This document shows positions 9,825-20,491 of a DNA stretch of 64,000 nucleotides, piece after piece. The stretch lies in assembly GCA_003693505.1 (NCBI GenBank), contig QUZD01000024.1, positions 248,001 through 312,000 on the forward strand, read 5' to 3'. Within the stretch, counting starts at the first letter, position 1; every line of letters starts with the position of its first letter. Below the pieces are notes generated by a model that was not told the DNA's origin, did no database searches, and saw nothing but the letters and a program-made list of their open reading frames with translations. Both the position numbers and the translations under genes were made by a program. This stretch comes from Pseudonectria foliicola. Lineage: Eukaryota; Ascomycota; Sordariomycetes; Hypocreales; Nectriaceae.

Positions 9825-12725
9825 ATGGACCGCGCCGCTTGCAACGTGATATATGTCAATCGCAATGTACACCGGGAACAGCTCGTTCGGGCCAAGCCTG
9901 CTGATTTCCAGGAGCTCCCCGATGACGACGCTTCATACAACGAGAATCGCGGCCTTCGACAATCTATCCAACCCCTACTAGATGCATTTGGCCATGGTCC
10001 GTATCCAGTCTCTCCAACATACTACTTTCTACCTCTTAGCTGACTTGACCCCTCTCCTAGTTCATGCTTGCTCCACAGGCAGCGCCTGCATGTCCAAGCT
10101 GTTCGAGCTTCAAGAAGGCTCTATGCTCGATATGATGCCTACCCTTGTCTTACTCGATACCCCTTGCGACGAGCCATTACCCATTTCCCGGGAAAGACCC
10201 GAATCCTCACCGTCGTCCATCGACTCCAACGAAGATATCGATATCCACACTCCAGTCGAGGATCTCTACGGCCTGCAGTTGCTGCAAAAGATAATGACTG
10301 AAGCTCACCTCCGAAGCATGTCGAAACTTGTAGTCCCGATTCCCATCATCAGCTACCCGCAAAGCAATGAGTCAACCCTGGCCGAGCAGATGACGGATGG
10401 CACCGTGGAGCCATTCACCGTCCCCTTGTGTTCCCTCGACGCCAATCGACGACTGATACGAAAATGCCTGGACTTTGGTGCTGTCGACGTCATCTTGAGC
10501 CCTCTGAACTCAAAGTGCATTACAACCTTGGAAATATGTGCATATCGGGCCCATAGAGACGCCGCTAGGGAGCAGCAAGCACTGTTTGAGATTAAGCAGG
10601 GTCGGAAAAGGTCGTGGGTGGGAATCAACGAGGAGAGGCCCTTCGCTTACCTCCGCGAGGCAATGGTCTCAACCCTCATGAAAAGGATATGCCGCCTATC
10701 CGCGGGTGATGAACAGATATCAAGCGCTCACATTGCTGTATCCTCTGAGCGCCAGTCCGCCATCGCCACAGCTGTTGAGAGCTGGCATTTTTGTGCGCAT
10801 TCGTTCTCCGATGACGAACTCTTGGTTGCTGCCATGGCCATGTTTAGGCATGCTCTGGCGATGCCTGAACTGGAGCATTGGCGGATACCCACTGGTAAGT
10901 CATTCATCCTCGCCCCCTCTCCAGATAATCAGATCATGAACATTGACCCTGGCCAATAGACCAGCTCATCAGTTACCTCGTCGCCTGCCGTGCCGCCTAC
11001 AACAGCTTTGTTCCATACCACAACTTTCGGCATGTCGTCGATGTTCTCCAAGCCACCTTCCACTTTCTGGTGAGCATCGGTGCTCTACCAGCGTATCCTG
11101 CCAACTCCACGCGCTCGTCTTCGTCGGACAAATCGCCCATGGCTTCTCTCATTGATCCGTTCGAGGCCCTCACTCTTCTCATTACCGCCATTGGCCATGA
11201 CGTCGGCCACCCAGGTGTCAACAACGGGTTTCTTGTCACCCTCAATGCACCACTCGCTCAGCTATACAACGATCGATCTGTCCTCGAGTCCTTCCACTGC
11301 GCAGCCTATTCCCAGATTCTTCGGAGATACTGGCCAAGCGCCTTTGAGGATACCAAGCTGCGCAAGTTGATGATAAGCTCCATTCTAGCAACCGATATGG
11401 GTCTTCACTTTGACTACATGAAGAGGCTCGGCGACATCCAAGACCGTCTTCAGGAGAAAAATACCACGAGCGGCTGGAATGGTCGACAATTGGAAGATGC
11501 CAAGGCTCTGGCCTGCTCGCTACTCATCAAGTGTGCCGATATCAGCAACGTGGTACGTAAAGAGTCGCCTTAGTTATCCCATCCAGTACTGTACTGACGT
11601 GTCATGAAGGCGAGGAATCGCGAGACGGCTCTTCAGTGGGCACAGATCCTCTCAGAGGAATTCTCCCGGCAAGCGTCCATGGAAGACGAGCTGGAGATCC
11701 ACTCATCTCTTATGTCACCTCCAAAGCAAGACGCACAATCACTCGCCAAGGGCCAACTTGGATTCATGAACTTGTTTGCTACTCCGCTGTTCCAAGGCGT
11801 TGCGGACATCATGCCAGCCATGCAGTATACTGTTGACGAACTCGAGGCGAACAAAACTCTCTTTGAGCTCAAGCTGCAAGAAGAGAAGATGAACGAGTCG
11901 ATGGACGAGCCGACCCGGAGACGCCTCCTCAGGGAGGGTACCTTTTCGCCGAGAACTATGAGTTTTGCGGTTGCGGCGGAGGAGGATAGGAACGATTCAG
12001 GGGAACAAACCAGCGCAGACGAGCGGAACTCGGATGCAACTCCCGTCGGCAATGGCCCTTACATTGCCCCTACTATTCCGGAAGAGGAGAGCCTCCAGCA
12101 CTCTGCCTATCAGCATCAGACGGCAACGACAACAGTGGGAGCGCCCGGGACGATCCAGAGTAGCGGTGCTCGGGAGACGAATGGGTCTGCTTCGACCTTT
12201 GATGCTGTGAGAGACCTGGCAAATAGTGATCCGTTTCGCAGCCGGGACAGAGGCGAAAGTATCCCAGAAAGTAAATCAACGGCAGCGGGGAAGCAGCGTT
12301 CAAGCGAGACGACGGACGGCAGTGTATCAGGAACATGCTCCGGGGACTGGGCCTCACAGGCCACGAGCGCCACGACAGGGAAGATGCCGATGTCGCCCAG
12401 CACGCGAGGAACGAGCATTGTGAGCCGCGAATCGGGCGATCATCCTATGAAGGTGCCTGCTATCAACGTGTCCTCGCCAAGTTTACGGGACTCGGCAACA
12501 ACCGTGCAGCAGCAGCAGCAGCAGCAGCCGCCGCAGCAGTACGACGACACGGCCGTGGATGACGAGACACGATCTAATGGGAGCAGTATGGGTGGCAGCA
12601 TCGGCAAGGCTGAGGAGAAGGGGCTGCGGAAGAAGACAAGTCGGTTTAGGATGAGGGATTTCCCCTTCTTCAGAAGGCGCAGAGGATCCAACTCGCCGAT
12701 CCGAGGGGCAGATTCGTCCTGCTGA
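9825..12725 (+). CDS. pdeH: High-affinity 3',5'-cyclic-nucleotide phosphodiesterase (class I, PdeH/Pde2 type)
   Basis: Hydrolyses cAMP to 5'-AMP and so lowers PKA signalling. In moulds the orthologue governs growth, conidiation and, in pathogens, infection structures. Exons are 9825-9996, 10061-10894, 10960-11552 and about 11610-12725, giving 904 aa. The metal-binding HD-type motifs sit in exon 3: HNFRH near residue 355, HDVGHPGVNN near 414 and the distal Asp in KCADISNV near 528. The N-terminal 340 residues match the non-catalytic part usual in fungal PdeH. The C-terminal 300 residues are Ser/Thr-rich and carry a polyQ run (about residues 832-838) and a basic end, and look disordered. The start ATG opens the frame about 170 nt before intron 1 and matches the expected MDRAACNVIYV-type N-terminus. 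The gene faces the MFS gene tail to tail. Confidence 0.93.
12507..12540 (+). repeat. CAG repeat encoding polyglutamine in the phosphodiesterase tail
   Basis: Seven or more consecutive CAG codons followed by CCGCCGCAGCAG, translated as a Q run and then PPQQ. It lies in the disordered C-terminal region, outside the catalytic domain, and is a likely length-polymorphic site. Confidence 0.85.
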
Positions 12726-13762
12726 GGTCATGCTTGATGAACTTGTTGTGTATGCATCCCGCACAGCTTGCAGCGAACAAGAGAGCGTCAGCGGGGCTTC
12801 AACTCGACGACAGGTGGCTTCGACAAGGAGGCCGAACATCTTTGTGCGACTCTACGAGTTGCTAAACAAACCGCCGGCACTCTTGATGACACACTACTTG
12901 GACGACAACTCGGTCACTGGACCATGAGCACACGACGACAGTATATTTATGTACAGTACAAAAAGGGATTCCGAAACGGAACGGATATCGGTTACACTCG
13001 GGGAACACGGCGCCCGAAGGAGCACGGATGGGTCGTGGAGAGGAATTTATTCTTCACGTTTTCATATTTGGGGGACGGAATGGGATTCAGGCGTTGGGCA
13101 GGATTCGAAGGGCATGACGTGAATGTATCAACTTCATGACAAGATGGGCGGACTCCCGAATTTTCTTTGTTCTTTTCTATCCGTCTTCATAGGTGTACGA
13201 CGGGTCTTGGAAGGGGACGAAGGATAGGTCCCCCCCCCCCCCTCCTCAAAGAGCTGGGTGATTTACTTGGTAGCCAAACAAAGCATGTTACCTGCCAGCT
13301 TGTCATGATGGAGTTTCAACCCGCCAAGCAATGCAGCCGATATGGGCACAGTATCTAGTCTATCTACCTTGGGTAGCTTGGCGTCGGAGTCTTGGTGTTG
13401 TGCGATTGGCCACCAACTCCCGAACCAATTCTTGGCCAGGGGCGGATTCTTAACTTCCCGGCAATGAAGTTATAATACACCCAAGATGGGGAACAGCTTT
13501 CCGCGTCCAGCATTGTGTACAAGTCAGAGTCCGTCGCTTAATGGTAAGGCTGAGATGTACATTCCCTTCTATTCTTCTCTTGCCAAGTCTATAATCCGAA
13601 CCAACTTGTTCGCCTCGCCTATCAAATATACGCCAGAAACGGGTTGAGGCGTCATTCATGGCGTTTCAGGAGTTCGCTACAGCTCTTGAAACTCACTTGC
13701 CCGTTGCAGTTCCGCATCTCACAATGCTTACCGCCTCACTCATCGTCTGCTTTTGCTCTTTT
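12726..13762. other. Convergent intergenic spacer between phosphodiesterase and MFS genes
   Basis: Both flanking genes end here, so the 1 kb holds two 3' UTRs and terminators. A run of 13 C lies at 13230-13242. No coding frame with family features was seen. Confidence 0.6.
13230..13242. repeat. Poly(C) tract
   Basis: Thirteen consecutive C on the + strand (a G-run on the - strand) in the shared 3' spacer. Confidence 0.9.
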
Positions 13763-15568
13763 TTAATCGCAGATGGCGAAAGCCTCCCTAGCCGCCTTAC
13801 TGCTCCTGGCCAGCCGGTCTCCGAACCGAATGAAGATGAAGGGGATCACGCCCATTGCCAGTGCGACAAAGCCCAGAACTGACGGCGCCCAATGGATGCC
13901 AAGCCGACCGTACATGGAGTCGGCCGCCAGCGGCAGGCAAATGGCGCCGATGGACCTCGTCGTGCTGGCGGCCGCGTGGGCCGAGGCCGAGTATTGTCGG
14001 TACACGTCGGTCAGGAAGTTGACCATGCCGATGAAGACAAGCTGGAAACCGATCCCAAAGAAGAAGCCGCCAAAGGCTGAGAGCACGGGCGAGACGGACT
14101 TCCACGATGTCCAGCCCATCCAGAAGAGGGCGATGACCATGCTGTTCGCCATGTCAGCCTCCATGCTGGGGGGGGGATGCTGTGGCGCCCCTTGACTGCA
14201 ACTTACCATGGAGAGGCAATGCAGGCGAGTGGTAGTCGGCGGTTGATCTCGGACTGTGCCCATTTCGTGCCTGCTTGGGCTTGGCGGCCATGCCACCAAG
14301 CGTAGAGCGCCACGATGCCGAGGGACACGACGACTCCGAGAGCCACTGCGGACGAGGCGGTTAGCTGTCAAGCCTCATGCTCAAAGAAACGGCTCGCATC
14401 GACTTACTAGGTAGAAATGCAAGCCCAGCCATACCCGGAGAGAGCCCGTAGTGTTCTACGCACCTTGTCAGCGGCTAGAACATCTTGGGGTGTATGTCGA
14501 GGGGCACTCACTCTGGTACACAATGGGATACGCCTGGAACATGAGATACATGACAGCATAGGCGAGAGCCAGGTACAGTGAGGTGGACAGGAGAATCGGC
14601 TCCGTGACCAGGAGCTTCATTGGCCTAAGGAAGATCTTGCGGACGTCAAACGGCTTCAACTCGTGCTGAACCCCGCTGTCGCGACTCTTGCGCGCCGCCT
14701 TGTTCTGCAGCACGGGGGCAAACGTCTCGGGCAGCGTGAGCACCAAGGGCAGGCCCAGCGCAGCCATCATCGAGGCAATCCAGAAGGGCCACCGCCACGA
14801 GAGCTGCGACGAGAAACCCGAGATGATGGGCCCGATGAGGGGCCCAATGGTGGTGACGCACATGTACAGCGCCATGGCGTTGCCGCGGACCGCCGGATCG
14901 TCGAGGATGTCGGCGTACAGCCCGCCGATGACAGTCGTCGGCGCCGCGGCATTGATGCCGCAGAGGAGGCGCAGGACGAGCAGGGCCGGGTAGGACGGGG
15001 CGCCGGAGCAGGCGAGCATGAAGACGAGGTAGCCGAGGAACGTGCCGATGAGGACGGGCCGGCGGCCGATGTACTCGCTCAGAGGGCCGAAGAGCAGGGG
15101 CCCGAGGACGTAGCCTACCATGTAGAGGGAGTTGAGGAGGATCAGGTGGACGCGGCTGGTGACGGAGAAGTGGGCGGCGATGGCGTCCAGAGCGCCGGAT
15201 GGCATCGAGGACCCGAGGTTGCCATTGAAGGTGCAGGTGAAGCCGGCGATGACAATGTGTAGCTTTCTCCACTGCCAATTGCACTTGTCAGTAAGCGTAT
15301 AGGCCAATATAGTATTGTTTCTCCCTATTCGAGACTCAATTGACCCAACCCAGCCATTGGATATCAAGTCAATTGAGCCAAGCCAAGTGTCAAAGGCAAC
15401 AATACAACAAGCATACGACGCCACAACAAGACTCACCGGCGATAGCTTGGTAGCGTCCCACGATTCATGCTCAGACAAGCTTGGCTCCTCAGAGATACAC
15501 GGGTGCTCTCCCTTTTCGCTGTCAACCGTTGTTTCGCTTTTCGCTTGTGTCACGGCGGGACTCATCAT
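13763..15568 (-). CDS. Major facilitator superfamily drug:H+ antiporter (DHA1-like)
   Basis: Predicted 12-helix plasma-membrane exporter of 493 aa. Exons in transcription order are 15568-15437, 15271-14512, 14455-14408, 14345-14207 and 14165-13763; all junctions keep frame and have GTGAGT/GTAAGT donors. The N-terminal 44 residues are hydrophilic, and helix 1 starts at WRKLHIVIAGF. The loop 2-3 signature GPLSEYIGRRP (motif A type) and the DHA1-type stretch RLLCGINAAAPTTVIGG in helix 4 are present, followed by a long central loop rich in charged residues. Helices 7-12 include MALGVVVSLGIVALYAWWHG and FGIGFQLVFIGMVNFLTDVY. The last acceptor is preceded by nine C on the coding strand. It is divergent from the Zn2Cys6 regulator with 593 bp between the starts, so co-regulation is likely. 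Substrate is unknown; polyamines, azoles or a pathway product are all possible. Confidence 0.88.
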
Positions 15569-16161
15569 GTTTCCGTCCTCGTCCGAGGTTGCGCAAGTTG
15601 CAAGACAAGATCAACAGGCACCAAGTGAGGTTGGGACTTACTCATACTTAAATCTTTCCTGGACCTAGAGCGAAGCTAGGCAACTCATCCAACCCCATCT
15701 TGCTTAATTCCACTGCCCGGCGATTGACTTCCTGATGCATCATCAGTAGACTTCCATGCATCGTTGATCATAGCGCCGTGATTGGTCAGTTTCGCCGAAG
15801 CTACCGTTGCCTTCGACTTCTCCTCCTGCGCCCTTCGATTACAAGACTTGACAAGATTGGCCATCTCTCGGCGACAATTCCTTTTTTTTCTACCATAGAG
15901 ACACTGGTTAATAACTGACCAACTGCTTCGGACTTCGGGGCTTGCGATGACTCCCAGTTAGCATATGTATCATGACAAATCGACAACATGATGCGGTGGA
16001 GCAGCGGCAACCGAGCCCTCTCCAGCAACCGCCGAGATCAAGGCGGGCAATCAGTAAGAAAAGTTCCATTTGCAGTTGCATTGTTACTGTCGTGCCGTGT
16101 CTCGGATATTGTTTAGATCCAGACTTCCATCTTCATATGCCGAAATGTTGATGCGCTGCAC
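15569..16161. promoter_or_regulatory. Bidirectional promoter between MFS transporter and Zn2Cys6 regulator
   Basis: 593 bp separate the two start codons. It holds an ATTGG (inverse CCAAT) near 15781 and a CCGAGG hexamer at about 15593-15598, in the probable leader of the MFS gene. CCGAGG/CCTCGG is the core bound by the fatty-acid regulators FarA/FarB, but a single hexamer can occur by chance. No clear CGG-N-CCG inverted pair was found. Confidence 0.5.
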
Positions 16162-18349
16162 ATGGAACAAGTCTCGTCTGACAAGTTGGTGCGGCCTATA
16201 GATGGAAGAGCCTGTGTGACCTGCCACCACCGAAAGGTTCGCTGCGATATCCTTGACCAGGGAACTCCGTGCTCCAACTGCAAGTCCCAGGGGAGACCAG
16301 ACTGCCGTGTATATGAAAAGAAGAGAAAAGGCAGACCCGCCGCAAATCGCATCACCCGGTCCCACGTCCCTCTCCAACCCCGGGGGGAGACACAGAGTAC
16401 CATCCGGGCTCCAGCAACGCCGGCGGCATCAACAGCTTCCTCGGCTCGAGGTCCCATTTCCCTGTCTGCTGCCCATTCAGAAACATCAGCCGGCTCTCCC
16501 ATAGTCGTAGCCGCTCAGCGGGGGGACTGTGAGGAGGGCAACCTTGCCGAGTTCGTTGAGGAGGAAGAGTTCAGGGCGGGCGAGATCAATTCCCAGTCTC
16601 GCCTCTGCTACATTGGGACCGACATCTCCAATTTCAACTACCTCATCCGTCAGCGCTCTCGGCATACTGGTCAGCACATCCTCCACTTTAGAGGTCGCTA
16701 TCACTGCCGGAAACCTCTCGATGTGCCTGACCATGCTCTGGAGCTTCCGGAGAAGGCCCTTGCGGATGAGCTGGTCCAGGCCTACTTTGCTCACATCAAT
16801 CCCGGGTGGCCCATTGTGGACGAGGAGATGTTCATGGCAATGTACGATTCAAGAGGCCCCAAGGATACGATACGGCTCTCCCTTCTCAATGCAATCTTCC
16901 TGGTAGGGGCCCACGTTCTGGGCGCGGACAGGGAGGATGTCAAGGCACTCAAGCCCGTCTTCTACCGTCGCGCCAAGATACTCTTTGACTCTCGTATCGA
17001 GCAGGACCGAGTCATGTACGTCCAAGTATCGCTTCTCATGACGTGGTACTCGGACGGCCTCGAAGACATTGTCGCCAATGCTTGGTATTGGGTCGGCATC
17101 GCGGCCCGAGTAGCTTTGGGCCTGGGAATGCATCGCGACGCATCACAGTCAAGCCTGCGACGGGCCAACCTCCGTGAATGGATCCGTCTGTGGTGGGTGC
17201 TCTTCCAGTTTGATGTTTTGGTGTCGGAGGCATTCGGCAGACCCCAAGCCTTGTAAGTCGCTGCTTGTCCATATGCGAATCCGTAAGATACTGAACGTTG
17301 GTAGAAACCTGGACGACTCGGACGTGCCAACCCTGGAACCTTCCCACTTCCAAGGTATCCCTCATGCCAACATACCCTTTGCCATTGAACATGCTCGTCT
17401 CTGTGTCATCATGTCCAAAGCAATGAGGCAACGGGTAACCTTGCGCTCTTCGGACACTGAACGAGCAGAGTCGGCGAAACAAGCCGACGAAGCTCTTGCC
17501 GAGTTCTTCATGCATTTGCCGGAGTGTCTACGTCTATCCGCTTCAGATGCGGATATTTGGCAATGCTCCCTCCATCTAACATACAACAGCTTCCTTATCC
17601 TCCTCCACAGGCCCCCTCCAGATAGGAACCCCAACAGCGTCACGACCCTGGCGCCTAGCGACTTCGCAATCTGTGGAGATGCCGTTTCTGTGATAACGTC
17701 AGCTTTTGAGTCATTGAGGGCGCGGGGTTCCATGTCTCGTCTATGGGCTCCGAGGGTCAATACCCTCTTCACGGCCCTGGTCCATGTAAGCAGTGAGCTG
17801 GACTCTGTCAGCCCTCTCGTGGCAGCCAAGTCTCGACGGACCCTTGACTCTCTCATCACGTCTCTGCGGGGGCTTTCAGGACACTGGCTCTATGCGCGAA
17901 GTCTGTTGCGGGTGTTTGAGGAGCAGTCGTTCTTGAGGAGCCAAGCAAAGCGGCCGGTTGCGAGGAGATTTGGAGAACCGGGCACCAACAGTCAGGGGAA
18001 TTCCTTTGGCGATGCTCTCAGGCCAGTGCCCACCAATATTACTCACCTCGAACATGACCCTGGAGGGTTGTCGTCTACGGCTCTTCCGACGCCTCACATG
18101 GCATCGTCCATGTACTACAGGGACCAGCTTCTGAGCCACGATTCAACTAGAGTCACGGGTCATACTCCTGGAGGAAGTTCACACGAGGCTGATGCAGGGA
18201 TGGAACAGGACCAAACCTGTATCCCAGGCTTCATGGGGGGCACACAGGACTTTGACGGACACACTTTTGAAGGGTTGCCCTTTCCATCCGCTTTGGAATT
18301 TCTCATGGCTGGCATGGGTAACGAATATGAGATGCCAATAGACCAATAA
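16162..18349 (+). CDS. Zn2Cys6 binuclear-cluster transcription factor
   Basis: Nuclear DNA-binding regulator of 711 aa. Exons are 16162-17252 and 17305-18349, joined by a 52-nt intron whose removal restores RPQALNLDDSDVP, the typical end of the Fungal_trans middle domain. The six zinc ligands are C18, C21, C28, C37, C40 and C48 (C-x2-C-x6-C-x8-C-x2-C-x7-C), followed by a basic KKRKGR linker. The middle homology region runs from about residue 195 to 375. The C-terminal half is helical and ends in an acidic, Gly/Met-rich tail that could activate. It is head-to-head with the MFS gene and tail-to-tail (115 bp) with the ketopantoate-reductase-like gene, which suggests it regulates this block. Target site and inducer cannot be read from the sequence. 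Confidence 0.9.
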
Positions 18350-18463
18350 CAGCCAGAAGCGTTTGATCTATCGACTCTCAAATAATTATCAAAGTTCTTG
18401 CCTTTTGATTCCCTTTTGATTGTTAACCCTGCCGAGTCGTTGGGCCCCCGCGCAAACAATTGA

Positions 18464-19634
18464 TTAGGCTGCATGCTTGTTCTTCAGTTGCCATTGATAA
18501 CTCCTGGAGAGAAAGTACAGATTGTTGAGAACAGGTGTTGGAATCTGCTTTGCCTTGGCAGCTCTGAGAGGCTCTCCAAGCAGGTTTTCATGTTCAATGT
18601 AGTCGCCCTGTATAGGAGAGGAAGTCGGATTAGTTTCGGGTATAAATGGCAGACCAGAGACGCCTCAAACAGAGCTGCTGACAAGGCTATGTATGACTCA
18701 CATTCCGAACATCAACGAGCATGCTGGGTGGGATATGCGACTCTATTGGGTCCGAGTCGATCATAGTTTGCATCATTTCGTCGGTCAACTCATGGCCATA
18801 TGCTGCAGCAGTTGCGCGAATCTCTTCCATGGCCGGCCGGACGACCTCCTCGACAAGGTCAGGACAGAGGCGCATGTTGCCAGAATCCAGCCCTGTGATG
18901 GCACACGTCGGGTTGATGGCAGCGTTTAGGAGAAGCTTTCGCCAGCGAGAAAAGGCGACGTTGGAGTCGTACCAGCTGGTGCAGCGTCCACCGGCACTGT
19001 ACCGCTCAACAAAGTCCCGTGCCTTGTCAGCCGCAGCTTCGGCGTCACGGAACGGTCCAACGCCGAGGTCATCGTGGAGCTGGTGCTCAATGACACCAGG
19101 TTCTGGCTGATAAGATCCGCACATGCTTACGCCTGACAGTATGTGGTTGTCTGGGAATGCCTCGAGGAGCGGGAGTTCGATATTGAGACCATTTTGGATC
19201 AGGACAATAACGGAGTGGCCTAAAGTTACCGCCGGCCGAAGAAGACTGGCGATGGATGGCCCAACGTCTGGGATGTTCTTGGTGGCACAGACGATGTAGT
19301 CATAGGGCGCTATGTCAAGCTGAGAGACGTCGGGGACGGACGAGAGAACTGTGGCACGGCGTCAGTCATCAACGCTACTCGCTATTCGCTCGGTCAAGCT
19401 ACACGTACTCTGGCTGGGCCTGAATCCGCGAACTTGGCCGTGGTCCACAGAGTTGATGGTGAAGCCAGCGTTCTCAACGGCCGTGTAGCTGGAGCGCAGA
19501 ACAGCAGTCACAGCAGCGCGGTGGCCTCGCTCAAGATTGAGGGCCGCCATGGTGCCGATGCCGCCGCAACCCACAATGAGGACGCGCGCCTTGTCTGGTT
19601 TCGATGTCGATTCCATACTTTCAGACGATTCCAC
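18464..19634 (-). CDS. 2-dehydropantoate 2-reductase-like protein (ketopantoate reductase family, ApbA/PanE)
   Basis: NADPH-dependent reductase fold of 338 aa. Exons in transcription order are 19634-19409, 19348-18702 and 18607-18464. The Rossmann loop is RVLIVGCGGIGTM (G22-x-G-G-x-G27), with VLRSSY at the end of strand 2. CATKN carries the conserved Asn after the nucleotide site. The catalytic Lys is in SRWRKLLLNAAINP near residue 212, followed by PTCAITGL. The C-terminal exon supplies the helix with YIEHENLLGEP and the NNLYFLSRSYQW end. Genuine PanE makes pantoate for CoA. Fungi also carry several paralogues of unknown substrate, and the position next to a regulator, an exporter and an alcohol oxidase makes a paralogue with another keto substrate plausible. 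The start may instead be the second Met (residue 7). Confidence 0.87.
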
Positions 19635-20491
19635 GATGCATCAGATTTTTCTTTCGTTTGTTGGTGTCTTTTGTTATGTTTTTCTCTCCTGCCGCGTGGG
19701 CGGTTGACAAGTTATAGGCGGCTTGTTGCCAGCTGCGCCGGGCCGACCCAGTCGTTGAGTGCCATCGTGACCTACCGGCAACTTCCCATGGCAGCTGTCA
19801 GGCAGCCAGCCTCAGAAGTGTTGGGGCACCCACGAATCGACAACATCAGTCGCCTCGCTCCATTCTTGGATCCACATAATCTCAAGCATATCAAGCGTCT
19901 CAAGCAGCTCAAGTAACCCAAGCATCGCCGTCTGATACGATATACCAACCGGCAAAAGCTCAGCCCATCACGTGGGTGCCCTTCAGCGCTCGGCAATAAC
20001 GTATACTTGCGTCCTGTTCGCTTCTTCTCACCTCAATATTGAACGATGATCCCGGCAGGTTGTCTGACTCTGTGGCTGACAATGGAGAAACATCGACAGG
20101 TCCGCTCCATGCACATAGTGGCCGATTGAATATCAAAGGCCATTTGAGTAAAAGGTGAATGGTTGTAGAAAAACATGTCAAGCCACCCGTTCCATGACGA
20201 CAGGCAAGTTTCGCTATTGTTTGCAGATCCGACATCCCCGCTACTACCCGCCCACCCGCTATTCCTGTGGTGGTGGTGTGACATAAGCTTCGAGGTTGGA
20301 ATAGCAGAACAAAGAAAGGGAACTCAACTCCAAGCACTCGACGAGCATCCCTGCAGGAATGCAATGTGACATAGCTGCGCAGACCCTGGACGAGCAAACA
20401 ATTGTTTCTGCTTGACTCTGCTGCCCCATCGAGTCAACGCGCTCGCTGCCTTTATTCTTTCCGCTATTCATCAATCATTTGCATCGTGACA
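19635..20491. promoter_or_regulatory. Bidirectional promoter between the reductase and the fatty alcohol oxidase
   Basis: 857 bp separate the divergent start codons. It contains a perfect CACGTG E-box at 19969-19974. No TATA box is obvious near either start, and no reading frame in the interval has family features. Confidence 0.55.
19969..19974. promoter_or_regulatory. CACGTG E-box
   Basis: Perfect palindromic CACGTG in context ATCACGTGGG, between the reductase and alcohol oxidase starts. This is the core of fungal bHLH sites (SREBP, Cbf1 and INO families); which factor binds is not known. Confidence 0.5.

Noticed and set aside
13520..13600. A tRNA-like D-arm stretch (CTTAATGGTAAGGC)
   Set aside because: No B-box (GTTCGANNC) follows at the right distance and no acceptor stem can be paired. 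No tRNA gene was found in the window.
14663..15262. Long frames on both strands opposite the MFS gene
   Set aside because: The minus-strand frame reads as transmembrane helices with MFS motifs; the others are charged low-complexity shadows.
15593..15598. CCGAGG as a FarA/FarB fatty-acid response element
   Set aside because: It is kept only as a note in the promoter entry. One hexamer is expected by chance in a few kb, and no copy was found next to the alcohol oxidase, the gene where it would matter most.
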